Of a stretch of 64,000 nucleotides of DNA, positions 11,194 to 19,787 are shown one piece after another (position 1 is the first letter of the stretch; every line of letters starts with the position of its first letter). The notes beneath the pieces are model-generated. The model saw nothing but the letters and a program-made list of their open reading frames with translations, did not search any database and was not told where the DNA came from. The translations under genes and the position numbers were made by a program. The DNA is from Agrobacterium tumefaciens (GTDB taxonomy: Bacteria > Pseudomonadota > Alphaproteobacteria > Rhizobiales > Rhizobiaceae): contig NZ_SUPW01000006.1 in NCBI RefSeq assembly GCF_013337285.1, forward strand, positions 62,001 through 126,000. Direction: 5' to 3'.

Positions 11194-12150
11194 TTATTGT
11201 CTAATAACGATGAGAGGGCCTAGGCGCGTCGATTTCACGTGAAGAGCCTCCGTTACGAAAGCGAGCGCATCATTGGTATCCGCAATCTTCATTGTGCCGC
11301 TGACGCGGCGATTAGCCAAAGCCGAGTCGGCAACGACGATTCGACCGTAGAAGTGCCGGTTCATCTCCTCCACGATGTAGGAAAGTGGAGCATTGTCGAG
11401 CACTATCTGGCCGCGCCTCCAGGCGAGTGCAGCAAGGCTGTCCACCGGTAAAATGGCCATCTTCTTTTTCGCGTGGTCGAAAGTCGCTTGCTCGCCCTGG
11501 CCGACGCGGACGGCGTCATCTCCGTCGATTTCGATCTGGACCGCATTTTCCGTGACGGTCACCTCGGTGTCGTTGTTGCCGTAGCGGACATCGAAAGCGG
11601 TCCCGAGCGCAGTAACCGTCGCCATCCCCGCAACAACTGTAAAGGGTCTTTCGACAGCATGGGCGACCCGAAAAAAGGCCTGGCCTTGAAGAAGGCGGAC
11701 GGTACGGCGGGTTCTGGTATAATCCAACGCGATCGTTGAGGAGGCATTAAGCTGAACCTCAGACCCGTCTTCGAGCGTGATGACAGGCATCTCGTCTGTG
11801 CCGGCAATAATGTCCGCTTCCAGGCGCATCGGTCCATCGAACGCGAAAAAGCCGCCCGTCGCGAGGCCTATGGCCAAGAGCGCTGCGATGACCGGTTTTC
11901 CCGCACTGCGCGGCTTCACCTTGATGTTGGCGAGCGCAGAATCCGACTGTATTGCCCGGCGGGCATCACCCATCAGGCGTTCAGCGGCACTGTAAGTCCG
12001 ACAATTTTCCGGGTCGCGATCAAGCCAGTCCTTGAAGCGCGCCTTGTCGGTTGGCGACTGGTTGGCATCGCTATTGCGCAGGATCCAGTCGGCCGCTTCA
12101 CGGTTGCGTTTTTTTTGAACTTTCGTCGCTCCTTTGGCCGGCATAGGCAT
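11194..12150 (-). CDS. fecR: FecR-family transmembrane anti-sigma/sensor
   Basis: A 318-residue FecR-type protein. An N-terminal cytoplasmic FecR_N/DUF4880-like region (residues 15-60, with REAADWILRNSD) is followed by one membrane helix near residues 87-106 and a periplasmic FecR domain with the strands EDGSEVQLNASSTIALDY and ALGTAFDVRYG. In Fec systems such a protein receives a signal from the STN domain of a TonB-dependent receptor and activates the cognate sigma factor. It lies 116 nt downstream of the sigma gene on the same strand; the receptor with STN domain is about 5 kb away at 16975-19386. Start is ATG 12150 or 12144. Confidence 0.88.
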   Translation of the reverse strand: MPMPAKGATKVQKKRNREAADWILRNSDANQSPTDKARFKDWLDRDPENCRTYSAAERLMGDARRAIQSDSALANIKVKPRSAGKPVIAALLAIGLATGGFFAFDGPMRLEADIIAGTDEMPVITLEDGSEVQLNASSTIALDYTRTRRTVRLLQGQAFFRVAHAVERPFTVVAGMATVTALGTAFDVRYGNNDTEVTVTENAVQIEIDGDDAVRVGQGEQATFDHAKKKMAILPVDSLAALAWRRGQIVLDNAPLSYIVEEMNRHFYGRIVVADSALANRRVSGTMKIADTNDALAFVTEALHVKSTRLGPLIVIRQ

Positions 12151-12266
12151 CTCCAGCTTTAAACCTTGACCTCTAGACGTTCGACGCCGCCATTGGGGGA
12201 TCTCTTAGATCAATTCAGGCAATAATCCGTAGTGGTTTTCCGCACGGAACGCGAGAATCTCTTGTT

Positions 12267-12812
12267 TTACTGGAGAAGACGATCAAGGCAGTGGGCGAAG
12301 GCCCGGCGCAAATGTCGGTCCACCATGTTTTTGGAAATGTTGAGCCTGACGGAGATCTGGTCGGGTGTCAGATGATGGAGCCGGTGCAGGATGAAAACGA
12401 GGCGTCGCCGTTCCGGCAGTTCGGCGATTGCCTCGCGGAGCGCGGCAAGCCGCGCCTCGATTTCCAGCGACTGATCAGGCGCAGGCCCGCTGCTCGCGAC
12501 CGAAAGGGCTTCACGCTCCGAGCCGGAGAAAAGTCGAGCTTCTTTCGTCTCGCGACGCTGGCGGTCAATGCCGAGATTGATAGCTGCCCGGCAAAGAAAG
12601 GATTTGATCGAGCGTGTTTGTTGCAGCAGGTCTGGCTTGGCGGCAAGTTTCACATAGAGATCGTGCACCACATCCCGGGCAGTGGATGATGGATGGCCGC
12701 GTCTGCGAACAGCGTTCGTAATGTCGGCATAGTAAGCTTCCATAGCCCGGTTCAGCAAATCGTTGCTGTCAACACTGTCCCAGACAAGGGGTGAGGGCGA
12801 AGAGCTCGACAT
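12267..12812 (-). CDS. fecI: ECF sigma factor, FecI-type
   Basis: A 181-residue extracytoplasmic-function sigma factor. Region 2 covers about residues 15-85 (ARDVVHDLYVKLAAKP and SFLCRAAINLGIDRQRR), and region 4 about residues 120-175 (ELPERRRLVFILHRLHHLTPDQISVRLNISKNMVDRHL). Its position next to fecR and the nearby ferric-siderophore transport genes support an iron-starvation role. The frame is open to 12848, but the ATG at 12812 gives the usual length; neither start has a strong ribosome site. The stretch upstream (12813-13091) contains no recognisable gene and must hold the promoter, but I could not identify an iron-regulator box with confidence. Confidence 0.88.
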   Translation of the reverse strand: MSSSSPSPLVWDSVDSNDLLNRAMEAYYADITNAVRRRGHPSSTARDVVHDLYVKLAAKPDLLQQTRSIKSFLCRAAINLGIDRQRRETKEARLFSGSEREALSVASSGPAPDQSLEIEARLAALREAIAELPERRRLVFILHRLHHLTPDQISVRLNISKNMVDRHLRRAFAHCLDRLLQ

Positions 12813-13091
12813 TGGCAAACAGTTCCCGACCAACAGCCAGTTCAGCATAACTACTGCTGAATCTCGAAGACCGATGGCTAGCTAATCTATAAAACCCATG
12901 CAAGTGCAATAGGTTAGAAACATTCAAAACCCACGGGCGGCCTCTGGATAAATCAAGAGTTAAAAACTCATCTTTATGCCTGATTTCGTTGCTCGATTCC
13001 ATCTCCCACGTTTTGGCTCGGGGTTGCGCATTAGACAGGCTGAATGTTCAAAACAGGCGGCGGTGTGATATTTCGGTAACGGCTGTGGTGC

Positions 13092-13886
13092 TCACAGCGC
13101 AATGCAGAGCGGCGTTCCCGCAACGGGATCGCGGATCACGACTGTCTTCACCTTGAAGACATCCAAGATCGTCTCCGATGAGATGACCGCATCGGGCGTT
13201 CCTGCCGCCGTGACCCTGCCGTCGTGGAGTATAACGATATGCTGGGCGTAGCGGGCCGCCTGGTTGATGTCATGGAGAACTGCGACAACCGTCTTTCCGT
13301 GCTTGGCGACCAGCGCCGTAATGAGGTTCATCAGCTCGATCTGATGTTCGAGATCGAGATATGTCGTGGGTTCGTCAAGCAGGATCGCTTCGCTTTGCTG
13401 CGCCAGCGTCATTGCGATCCACGCGCGCTGGCGCTGACCACCGGAAAGGCTGTCCAGCGCACGGTCGGAAAGATCCGCTGTGCCAGTCAGCATGAGTGCC
13501 TCATCGCATGCTTCCTGATCCTGCGCCGACCAGCGGCTGAAAAGCGAGCGATGTGGATACCGTCCCTGCCGCACGAGATCGCTGACCGTAAGCCCTTCCG
13601 GTGCGACAGGCCCCTGGAGCAGAACGCCCACCTTGCGAGCGACCTCACCGGTCGAGAGGTCGTTCAAGTCCTGCCCATCGAGAAGAACGCTGCCGCCGGA
13701 AGGCTTCATAAGCCCCGCGAAACTGCGCAGAAGCGTGGATTTGCCGCTGCCGTTCGGCCCGATCAGCGCCGTGAAGCGCCGTTCCGGGATAGCGAGGTCG
13801 AGCCGCTCGACGATGCGGCGCTGGCCGTAGGCGATGTCGATGCCCTTGCCGGCAATCTTGGCAGGGAGTTGCTTATCCTTGGCCAT
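13092..13886 (-). CDS. fecE: Iron-siderophore ABC transporter ATP-binding protein
   Basis: A 264-residue ABC ATPase of the FecE/FepC type. Walker A is GPNGSGKST (residues 43-51), the signature is LSGGQRQR, and Walker B is AILLDEPTTYLD, followed by the H-loop His in AVLHDINQAARYA. It energises import of a ferric chelate through the two FecCD-like permeases. The ATG at 13886 overlaps the permease gene end by 14 nt, and the longer upstream frame would lie wholly within that gene. It is the last gene of a five-gene iron-uptake run on the minus strand. Paralogous cobalamin or haem transporters have similar ATPases, but the neighbouring genes favour siderophore. Confidence 0.9.
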   Translation of the reverse strand: MAKDKQLPAKIAGKGIDIAYGQRRIVERLDLAIPERRFTALIGPNGSGKSTLLRSFAGLMKPSGGSVLLDGQDLNDLSTGEVARKVGVLLQGPVAPEGLTVSDLVRQGRYPHRSLFSRWSAQDQEACDEALMLTGTADLSDRALDSLSGGQRQRAWIAMTLAQQSEAILLDEPTTYLDLEHQIELMNLITALVAKHGKTVVAVLHDINQAARYAQHIVILHDGRVTAAGTPDAVISSETILDVFKVKTVVIRDPVAGTPLCIAL

Positions 13887-14859
13887 GGCGGCGTCCCCAG
13901 AGAAGATAGGCAAAGAAAGGTGCACCAATGAGGCTGGTGACAATGCCGGCCGGAAGCTGCACCGGCGGCAGGAGGATGCGACCGATGAGATCGGCAGCGA
14001 CGACGAGGCAGGCGCCGACAAGTGCGGCGACAGGCAGCATCCGGGCATGCGATGCCCCGGTGAGCCGCCGGGCTATGTGCGGCGCGACGAGACCGACGAA
14101 GCCGATGAGGCCGGAGGCCGCTACGGCAGCGCCCGAAAGCACCGTGACGAGCACGATCATCAGGCCACGGACGCGATCGACTGGCTGACCGAGGCTCTTG
14201 GCCGAATGATCGCCGAAGCGGATCAGATCGAGTTCGCGCGCGGCGAGAAAGGCAAACACTACCGGAACAATGAGTGATAGGGCGAGAAGTTGGACCTTGC
14301 CCATATTCGCGTCGTAAACGCTGCCCGCAAGCCAGATCATGGCGCGCTGTACATCGCCAATGTCGCCGAATGCGGAGAGAAAGGTCGTTCCAGCCGTTGC
14401 GAGGGAGGAGAGGCCGATGCCGATGAGGATGATGCGGAGCGAGGACGTGCCGCCGCGCCAGGAAAGGGCATAGATCGCCAGCGCCATGATGGCGGCGCCC
14501 AGGAAGCTGGCTGCCTGCAAAAGCGCGATCGACGGGTTCTGCATCAGAACGATGACGGCCATGGCCGCCGCCGCAGCGCCACTGTTGATTCCGAGAACAC
14601 CGGGCTCGGCCAATGGATTGCGCATGATCGCAAGCGTGATCGTGCCTGCGGTCGCAAGCGCCACGCCGACGAGAAGGGCGAGAAGCGCTCGCGGCAAACG
14701 CAAATCGAAGACGATCATCGTGCTCTGTGGAGCAGGCTCCCCCATCCCGACGATGACATTGTAGAGTTCCTGCCAGGTCAGAGGAATATCGCCAAAAGCG
14801 AGGCTTGCTGCGACGAGGATGGCGAGCAGGAGGGTAAGGATGGTGAGAAGCCGGATCAT
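13873..14859 (-). CDS. fecD: Iron-siderophore ABC transporter permease (FecD-like)
   Basis: A 328-residue FecCD-family permease with about ten membrane helices. Family landmarks are RLPRALLALLVGVALATAG near residue 55, NPLAEPGVLGINSGA, and the ATPase-contact loop GLIGFVGLVAPHIARRL near residue 250. It forms the inner-membrane channel with the preceding permease. Its start overlaps the stop of that gene by ATGA (14856-14859), and its end overlaps the ATPase start by 14 nt, so the three are translationally coupled. Confidence 0.9.
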   Translation of the reverse strand: MIRLLTILTLLLAILVAASLAFGDIPLTWQELYNVIVGMGEPAPQSTMIVFDLRLPRALLALLVGVALATAGTITLAIMRNPLAEPGVLGINSGAAAAAMAVIVLMQNPSIALLQAASFLGAAIMALAIYALSWRGGTSSLRIILIGIGLSSLATAGTTFLSAFGDIGDVQRAMIWLAGSVYDANMGKVQLLALSLIVPVVFAFLAARELDLIRFGDHSAKSLGQPVDRVRGLMIVLVTVLSGAAVAASGLIGFVGLVAPHIARRLTGASHARMLPVAALVGACLVVAADLIGRILLPPVQLPAGIVTSLIGAPFFAYLLWGRRHGQG

Positions 14860-15884
14860 GCCGAACCTCTAAGGCGCGTTCGGGCGAGATACAGGAAGAA
14901 CGGCGCGCCGATGAGCGCGATCGTCACGCCGACGGGGAAACTTTGACTTCCAAAGACAAGTCGCCCGACCGTATCGGAGACGACAACCAGCAGCGCGCCA
15001 GCGAGCGCCGAAAAAGGGATAACCCAGCGATAGTCAACACCGGCAATCATGCGCACCATATGCGGAACGACGAGGCCGACGAAACCAATCGGTCCGGCAA
15101 GTGCCACGGCACCGCCCGCAAGCAGGATGACGACGAGGACAGATGCACCGCGCCAAATGACCGGGTTCTGTCCGAGTGCACGCGAGGCATCTGCGCCGAG
15201 GCTGAGCGTCGTGAGATGCCGGCCAAGAAAGAGAGCGGCGAGGAGGCCGGTGAGGATATAGGGCGCAACGGTTTTCGCCTGCGCCATGGTTCTCCCCGTC
15301 ACCGAACCTGCGGTCCACAGGCGAACTGCATCGAGCGTGCTCTGGTCGAAGATCAGGATCGCGGTGGTCAGCGAGGTCAGGAAGGTTGCGACGATGGCGC
15401 CCGCCAGCACGAGCCCGAGCGGGGAGTGTCCGACAGCGCCAATTGAACCGAGTGCATAGACGACGATGGCGGCGATACCGGCGCCGATGAAGGCAAACCA
15501 GACATAGATGTCGCCGATTCCCGTGCCAAAGAGTGTCATCACCAAAACGACGGCAAATGATGCGCCGGCGTTGATGCCGAGCAGGCCGGGAGAGGCGAGC
15601 GGGTTGTTGGTGACCGCCTGCATGATGGCGCCGGAAACAGCGAGTGCACTGCCGGACAGCAGTGCGGCAATGACACGGGGCAGGCGAATGGTCGTGACGA
15701 GAAGATGGTCGCGCGAGCCATCGAACTGGAAAATAGCGGCCGTTATGGTGGAAAACGACATGGCAGATGTACCGAGTGCAACGGCGTTCATGGCGGCAAG
15801 AATGAGCAGACAGAGGAGCACTGCGAGTGCAAGCGACCGCACGCTACAGGCAGTGACGGGCCGAGCGGCCTTTCGGTCGATCAT
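14856..15884 (-). CDS. fecC: Iron-siderophore ABC transporter permease (FecC-like)
   Basis: A 342-residue FecCD-family permease, paralogous to the following gene. Landmarks are IRLPRVIAALLSGSALAVSG, NNPLASPGLLGINAGAS and PIGFVGLVVPHMVRM, with about ten hydrophobic helices. Its ATG at 15884 overlaps the stop of the binding-protein gene (15881) by four nt. The order binding protein, two permeases, ATPase is the standard FecBCDE arrangement. Confidence 0.9.
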   Translation of the reverse strand: MIDRKAARPVTACSVRSLALAVLLCLLILAAMNAVALGTSAMSFSTITAAIFQFDGSRDHLLVTTIRLPRVIAALLSGSALAVSGAIMQAVTNNPLASPGLLGINAGASFAVVLVMTLFGTGIGDIYVWFAFIGAGIAAIVVYALGSIGAVGHSPLGLVLAGAIVATFLTSLTTAILIFDQSTLDAVRLWTAGSVTGRTMAQAKTVAPYILTGLLAALFLGRHLTTLSLGADASRALGQNPVIWRGASVLVVILLAGGAVALAGPIGFVGLVVPHMVRMIAGVDYRWVIPFSALAGALLVVVSDTVGRLVFGSQSFPVGVTIALIGAPFFLYLARTRLRGSA

Positions 15885-16816
15885 TGACCAGCCAGTACAT
15901 ATCGCTCGACATCGTCGAGAATGCGATTTGCCGAACCGATACCGTGGAAACTCTGCCAGGGACCGCGATCGACCCGATGGGCGCGTCCGGCCTGCACGGC
16001 TGGCAGCAATTGCCAGAGAGGGTTCTCGGTCACCTGCTTTTCGAGCGCATCGTCCGGGCCGCTTTCGAAACCGCTGGCAGAAACGTAGAGCAGCACGTTA
16101 CCATCGAGATTGGCGAGTTCCTCCCAATCTGGCCGTTTGACGATCGTTCCATCGGTGACAGTCTCGTAAGTGGCGCGCTTCACACCTGCCTCGCGCAGCA
16201 CGGCAAAGGGGGCATAGGCGTTAGGCCCATCCACAAAGACAACGAAACGGTCTGGCGCGAAACGGACGGTCGAGACCGTCAGGTTCTGGTCCTTCATCCG
16301 CGCGCGGATCCCGGCGACGCGGCTGTCGTAAGCCTTGAGTGCGTCGTTTGCCACGCCTTCCTTGCCGGTCACTTCGGAAAGGCGCTGAAGATATGCCTTC
16401 CAGTCCATATGCTTGAAGAGGACGGTTGGCGCGATCTGTGCAGCCTGCTTGTAAATCGCCGAGTGAACCTCTGCCGATCCGATGATAAGATCCGGCTTCA
16501 GCGCCGCCACGCGCTCGAGGCTCGGTTCCCTGGGATTGCCGAGGTCGACCATCTTCTGGGCCTTCACCGCGTCGAGAACCTCATCCTCGGTGATCGCCAT
16601 ATAGGGCGTCGCAACGACGGGCGCCTTAAGTTCGATCAGCAGTCCAAGGGTGATGAGCGGATCCAACGTCACGATTCGTTTTACGTCCGCCGGAATACAG
16701 AAGGGTGGATTGTAGACACCCTCGGTTATGGCCTTTCCCTCGCAGGCAGCCTGCGAAAACGAGGCGGGAAGGAGAAAGGCGAGAAGAGCGAGACAGAAGC
16801 GCAAGGCAGGTATCAT
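15881..16816 (-). CDS. fecB: Periplasmic iron-siderophore binding protein
   Basis: A 311-residue exported protein with a signal peptide (residues 1-23, ASFSQA) and a TroA/Peripla_BP_2-type fold: DVKRIVTLDPLITLGLLIEL, then a first lobe with ERVAALKPDLIIGS, a linking helix, and a second lobe ending in WQSFHGIGSANRILDDVE. It delivers the ferric chelate to the FecCD permease. ATG 16816 is preferred since it begins the signal peptide; the frame is open to 17110 but would run into the receptor gene. No strong ribosome site is seen. It lies 158 nt downstream of the receptor gene, separated by a terminator-like hairpin and a palindromic repeat. Confidence 0.87.
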   Translation of the reverse strand: MIPALRFCLALLAFLLPASFSQAACEGKAITEGVYNPPFCIPADVKRIVTLDPLITLGLLIELKAPVVATPYMAITEDEVLDAVKAQKMVDLGNPREPSLERVAALKPDLIIGSAEVHSAIYKQAAQIAPTVLFKHMDWKAYLQRLSEVTGKEGVANDALKAYDSRVAGIRARMKDQNLTVSTVRFAPDRFVVFVDGPNAYAPFAVLREAGVKRATYETVTDGTIVKRPDWEELANLDGNVLLYVSASGFESGPDDALEKQVTENPLWQLLPAVQAGRAHRVDRGPWQSFHGIGSANRILDDVERYVLAGQ

Positions 16817-16828
16817 TTCGTCGTTAGA

Positions 16829-16874
16829 GCATTTCCAGGAAGAGGTGCGTAGCGGTTCTACGTCCGGAAAATGC
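16829..16874. repeat. Interspersed palindromic repeat unit
   Basis: The outer arms GCATTTCC (16829-16836) and GGAAAATGC (16866-16874) pair around an inner hairpin CGTAG-CGGTT-CTACG (16848-16862). The sequence AGAGCATTTCCAGGAA continuing to ATGCGTAAAAACAAAGA resembles the short intergenic palindromes common in Brucella, Ochrobactrum and Rhizobium genomes (from memory, not searched). Only one copy is seen in this window. It sits just upstream of the binding-protein start codon. Confidence 0.6.
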
Positions 16875-16888
16875 GTAAAAACAAAGAA

Positions 16889-16931
16889 TTGCAGGATTCC
16901 TGCCTTTCGAGGAAGGGCGGAAATCCTGCAA
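16889..16931. repeat. Inverted repeat adjoining the palindromic unit
   Basis: The arms TTGCAGGATT (16889-16898) and AATCCTGCAA (16922-16931) are perfectly complementary over 10 bp, and their interior is partly self-complementary around CCTGCC and GGGCGG. Lying between the receptor and binding-protein genes, it could be an extension of the interspersed repeat or an mRNA processing or stability hairpin. Confidence 0.55.
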
Positions 16932-16936
16932 GGTGG

Positions 16937-16967
16937 AAAAGGCTGTGCGGCAAGACGCCCCACAGCC
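16937..16967 (-). terminator. Rho-independent terminator after the receptor gene
   Basis: On the minus strand, just after the receptor stop codon at 16975, the stem GGCTGTG/CACAGCC (16961-16967 with 16941-16947) is followed by TTTT (16940-16937). It should terminate or attenuate transcription between the receptor gene and the downstream binding protein, which would make receptor mRNA more abundant than transporter mRNA. Confidence 0.65.
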
Positions 16968-16974
16968 GGGTTCG

Positions 16975-19386
16975 TCAGAACTTCACGCGGACGTTCAGGC
17001 CGTAGGAGCGACCCTTGCCCTGCTGGCCAAAGGGCTTTGCCGCGTCGCGATCCACGATCGTGAAATATTTCTCGTCCGTGAGGTTTTCCACGAAGGCGGT
17101 CACTTCCCAATTGTCCTTCTTGAAGCCCGTCTGCGCATTCACGATGAAGCGCGGGTCGATATCGTACATGCCCTTCGTGCCGAAGCGCGAATTGTAGCTT
17201 GTCGTGTACTTGGCATCGGTGCCAACGAAGACACCGTTATCGAACTCATAACGTCCGCCGAAAGCCCAGCTTAATTCCGGGGCTTCAGGAAAAGCCTTTC
17301 CTGACTGGTCGCCGATGGAAGCATGGTTGAATTCCAGGAACTTCGTATTGAGATAACCGATCGAGGTGAAGGCCGTGAATTGATCCGTAACCTCGTAGGT
17401 CGGCTCGATTTCGAATCCCCAGGCTCTCGACGTTGCAGCATTCGAGGTGATGCGATAGCCGGGGATAGCGGGGTTCGGGCGGATTTCTATCTGCTGGTCG
17501 TCGTATTTCGTATAAAACAGGTTCGCATTGAGTGTCAGCCGGTCGTCGAGATGCATACCCTTGTAAGATAATTCGACGTTCTGGGAAAACTCCGGATCGT
17601 ATGTGGCGACCTTGAAATTGGTCGGATCCAGCCGGTCGATATAGGAACCGCCCGAGCGGAATCCCTGCGTATAAGTCAAGGCGACCGTCTGGGTATCACT
17701 GAGCTCCTTGGAAATGCCCACCTTCGGCACGAAATTCAATTCGTTCAGGGATGACGGGGTACCCGTCAGGACGGCAGACGGATCGATCAGGCCAAAGTAG
17801 TTTCGCTGGTAGTCCCTGTCTTTCAGATAATCGAGACGGCCGCCAACGGTTGCGAACCACGTGGGTGCAAATTCATAGGTAGCTTCACCAAAGACGGCGA
17901 AGTTCGATGTTCTGCGATTCTGCGTGTCGCTGAGTTGCACCGGCCCGAAGCCGGGATAGTCTACGATGAAGTCTGTCGCGCCATCCCAGACCTCGTGGCT
18001 GCCGTACACGCCGGCAACCCATTTCCAGCGATCGCCTTCGTAGTTGAGGCGGAACTCCTGCGTGAAGATGGAGTTGTCATCTTCGCCAGTGCTTCCATAG
18101 ATGGTTCCTGGCGTGCCGTAGTCGATGGAGCGCCGGTTGTTGATGCCATATTGATAGCCGGTCTGCGAGGTGAAGCGCAGCGTATTCGAGAAATCATGCG
18201 TAACCTCGAGGCCGACATTGTGCGCTTCCGTCCAGCGATATTCCGTATAGGTAACCGGGGAATCGTTGAAGTCGCCGCGGCCTGTATCGAGGCCAACAAG
18301 CGCGTCGTTGGGCCGGTCCTTCGAGTAGGAGTAAGTGAGCAGTGCGCGGGTGTCCGGCATTTCCGAGGGCGTAATCAGCACCTTGGCGCGAACAACACCA
18401 CTGATGTCGGTCGTAAGGTCATCGAAATTGTCAAAAATACTGAAATTTGAGTAATTGGGTTGGGCGTGCGAACGCTCGAAAGCGCCCGAGATGCGCAGCG
18501 CTATCTGGTCCTCGACGACGGGCGTATTCACCATGAAGGCCGTGCCCGCGAGGTCGTCGCTGCCAACGGTGCCGGAAAGTTCGACCTGCCTGTCGAAGGT
18601 CGGATCTTTCGACTTGATATAGATGGCGCCGGTCATGGCCGCACGGCCTGAAAGCGTCGATTGCGGGCCGCGATAGACCTCAACCTGCTCGACGTCCCAG
18701 AGGTTACGTGCCCCGAAACGGGCATTGTAACGCGTCTGAACGATACCGTCGACATAGACTGAGCCGGCCGGCCCGCCGGACGGGACGAGACCTTCAGAAC
18801 TCATGCCACGGATGACGAACCCGGCGTTGACCGTGGCGCTGTCCAGTACGTTTGCCATGCGACGATAGGTGTCCTGCGTCGTGCGAATCTGGCTTTCGAC
18901 AAGGGTTTCCGCATTGACGATGGCAACGCTGGTGGTCGTGGCACCCAACGTCGACGCATTGCGGGCGCCGTAAATCGTTATTGCCTCAAGCTGCGTGGTG
19001 CCGTCAGCTGTCGCGCCGGAAGTGGCCGCACCGGTCTGAAGCGTCACCTGGTTGCTTCCTGCAAAGCGGGCATCCACGCCTGTTCCGGCGAGCACTGTCC
19101 TCAACGCCTGTTCCGGCGTCAGCGTGCCGTTCACACCACGGGTCGTCTTCCCCTCGGCGACCGATGCATCGAACAGGATTTGCAGGCCGGTCTGGGCGGC
19201 GAGGTTGTTCAGCGCCGGCGTCAACGGACCGGGCCGCACCGCGATCGCTCGCTCGGACGCCTGTGCTGCAGCTTCTTGCACCATTGCCGGCAGCATGGGG
19301 CTCAGCATCACGAGTGCTGTTCCCGCCAGAAACACCGCCTTGAGGCTCGCCCCAGCCCCGCGCGAGACGGATTTAGTCTTAGTCAT
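16975..19386 (-). CDS. TonB-dependent ferric-siderophore receptor with STN signalling domain
   Basis: An 803-residue outer-membrane receptor. A signal peptide lies near residues 1-42, followed by an STN (secretin/TonB N-terminal) signalling domain at about residues 48-115 (PGPLTPALNNLAAQTGLQIL), a plug at about 135-260 (FVIRGMSSEG, VYVDGIVQ, VEVYRGPQSTLSGR) and a 22-strand barrel ending in the typical C-terminal Phe (LNVRVKF). The STN domain means it can signal through FecR to the FecI-type sigma factor encoded at 11194-12812. ATG 19386 has a GGGGG-type site upstream and is preferred to TTG 19413. The ligand is unknown; adjacent FecBCDE-like genes suggest a ferric chelate. Confidence 0.9.
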   Translation of the reverse strand: MTKTKSVSRGAGASLKAVFLAGTALVMLSPMLPAMVQEAAAQASERAIAVRPGPLTPALNNLAAQTGLQILFDASVAEGKTTRGVNGTLTPEQALRTVLAGTGVDARFAGSNQVTLQTGAATSGATADGTTQLEAITIYGARNASTLGATTTSVAIVNAETLVESQIRTTQDTYRRMANVLDSATVNAGFVIRGMSSEGLVPSGGPAGSVYVDGIVQTRYNARFGARNLWDVEQVEVYRGPQSTLSGRAAMTGAIYIKSKDPTFDRQVELSGTVGSDDLAGTAFMVNTPVVEDQIALRISGAFERSHAQPNYSNFSIFDNFDDLTTDISGVVRAKVLITPSEMPDTRALLTYSYSKDRPNDALVGLDTGRGDFNDSPVTYTEYRWTEAHNVGLEVTHDFSNTLRFTSQTGYQYGINNRRSIDYGTPGTIYGSTGEDDNSIFTQEFRLNYEGDRWKWVAGVYGSHEVWDGATDFIVDYPGFGPVQLSDTQNRRTSNFAVFGEATYEFAPTWFATVGGRLDYLKDRDYQRNYFGLIDPSAVLTGTPSSLNELNFVPKVGISKELSDTQTVALTYTQGFRSGGSYIDRLDPTNFKVATYDPEFSQNVELSYKGMHLDDRLTLNANLFYTKYDDQQIEIRPNPAIPGYRITSNAATSRAWGFEIEPTYEVTDQFTAFTSIGYLNTKFLEFNHASIGDQSGKAFPEAPELSWAFGGRYEFDNGVFVGTDAKYTTSYNSRFGTKGMYDIDPRFIVNAQTGFKKDNWEVTAFVENLTDEKYFTIVDRDAAKPFGQQGKGRSYGLNVRVKF

Positions 19387-19523
19387 AGAAACCCCCAATC
19401 GTGCGGCGTTCAAGGCGCCGCAAGTTCACCACGAGGAATGGCTACACATTCACTCGTGATCTAGACGATTGACTGTTTGGACTTGGGACTCCGGTCTGGA
19501 GAAAAATTTAAGAGAATGATCGC

Positions 19524-19679
19524 TCACGCGACGCCGAGGTATTGGCGCATGGCGAGACGAAGTTCTTCATCCCGATCGGCGGGTGCCTTCAGCACGAAGG
19601 TGGGACAGTATTCACCATCTTCAGCCAGATAAAACCGGAAATGGCCCGCTATCTCAGTTTGGATATTAGAAGAGATCAT
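19524..19679 (-). CDS. Small hypothetical protein (51 residues)
   Basis: A short frame from ATG 19679 to TGA 19524, too small for usual gene cut-offs. It reads as a plausible soluble mini-protein: a strand-like start (GHFRFYLAEDGEYCPTFVLK) and a charged amphipathic helix (DRDEELRLAMRQYLG). A GGAACCGG sequence lies just upstream of the ATG. It fills the gap between the receptor promoter and the glycerate kinase gene, on the same strand. I do not recognise the family, and it might be a gene remnant. Confidence 0.35.
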   Translation of the reverse strand: MISSNIQTEIAGHFRFYLAEDGEYCPTFVLKAPADRDEELRLAMRQYLGVA

Positions 19680-19787
19680 TCCGGTTCCGGCTCCAAATCA
19701 GTCGTACAGTGAAGCCAAGTTCTTGGTTAGCTTCGGATCTGGTGGCGTTCACTTCAGCTAATAATAAGTGAGCGAGTCCGCAAAACC

